A stretch of 7,534 bases of DNA, from NCBI GenBank assembly GCA_964437215.1, contig CAYTFZ010000113.1:1-7534 (forward strand), in the 5' to 3' direction. This DNA comes from JAAYAN01 sp964437215. Its GTDB lineage: Bacteria > Bacteroidota > Ignavibacteria > Ignavibacteriales > Melioribacteraceae. The translations under genes and the position numbers were made by a program. Below are positions 7,437 through 7,534 of the stretch, one piece after another; position 1 is the stretch's first letter; the number at the start of each line of letters is the position of its first letter. Below the pieces are notes generated by a model. The model did not search any database and was not told where the DNA came from. It was given only the letters and a program-made list of their open reading frames with translations.

Positions 7437-7466
7437 TTTATAATTTATAATAGCTGTGGAATTCAA
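7437..7466 (-). promoter_or_regulatory. Candidate promoter of the small membrane-protein gene
   Basis: On the minus strand TTGAAT (7461-7466) and TATAAA (7437-7442) are 18 nt apart, like a relaxed sigma-70 promoter. A tandem 7-bp repeat (ATTTATA twice on the plus strand, 7436-7449) creates a second TATAAA. TATATTTC at 7410-7417 is an alternative near-match to the Bacteroidetes -7 box. The AT richness makes all of these uncertain. Confidence 0.25.
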
Positions 7467-7534
7467 GAATAGGAAGAATATCAGGTTATAGGTAAGATTT
7501 TCAAGTTATGTAGAATTCCGGATGTTCATTAATT

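Noticed and set aside
7458..7519. GGAATTC (7458-7464) and GAATTCC (7513-7519) as an inverted repeat
   Set aside because: Each arm contains the palindromic hexamer GAATTC, so the 7-bp match over 48 nt is easily due to chance.
1..7534. Mobile element, CRISPR array, tRNA/rRNA, prophage or defence system
   Set aside because: No transposase, integrase, regularly spaced repeats or RNA gene signatures were found, and the genes are conserved metabolic ones.

Overview
The window comes from a bacterial chromosome of low to moderate GC, estimated by eye in the high-30s percent. It carries three recognisable metabolic genes and one small membrane-protein gene. The biotin-dependent carboxyltransferase variant at the left edge, the single-chain clade II type PurL and a TAnnTTTG-like box upstream of purL together suggest the Bacteroidota/Chlorobi/Ignavibacteria neighbourhood. 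This assignment is an inference from remembered family resemblance, not from a search.

Positions 1-2816 hold two tightly spaced plus-strand genes. The first, cut off by the window edge, encodes an OadA/PycB-type carboxyltransferase subunit with its own C-terminal biotin carrier domain. The second encodes the membrane beta subunit of a sodium-pumping decarboxylase, with every published catalytic or Na+-site residue I could align in place. They probably form a Na+-translocating oxaloacetate decarboxylase: the alpha subunit moves the carboxyl group from oxaloacetate to biotin, and the beta subunit decarboxylates carboxybiotin while exporting Na+. No small gamma subunit lies in view; it could be just upstream. 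A strong intrinsic terminator at 2826-2857 closes the unit.

Positions 2930-6679 hold one very long gene, purL, for a 1249-residue phosphoribosylformylglycinamidine synthase with its glutaminase domain fused at the C-terminus. It acts in de novo purine synthesis and appears to be transcribed alone.

Positions 6680-6981 are non-coding, between the converging purL and the minus-strand gene. They are rich in AT inverted repeats, the best being a perfect 14-bp pair (6872-6885 and 6931-6944) enclosing a second palindrome. Positions 6982-7368 on the minus strand encode a 128-residue protein with four predicted membrane segments and no function I can assign. The last 166 bases are its upstream region.

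I found no phage, transposase, CRISPR, tRNA or defence gene, and no clearly new system. The items most worth checking are the altered biotin site of the alpha subunit and the nested inverted repeats after purL.
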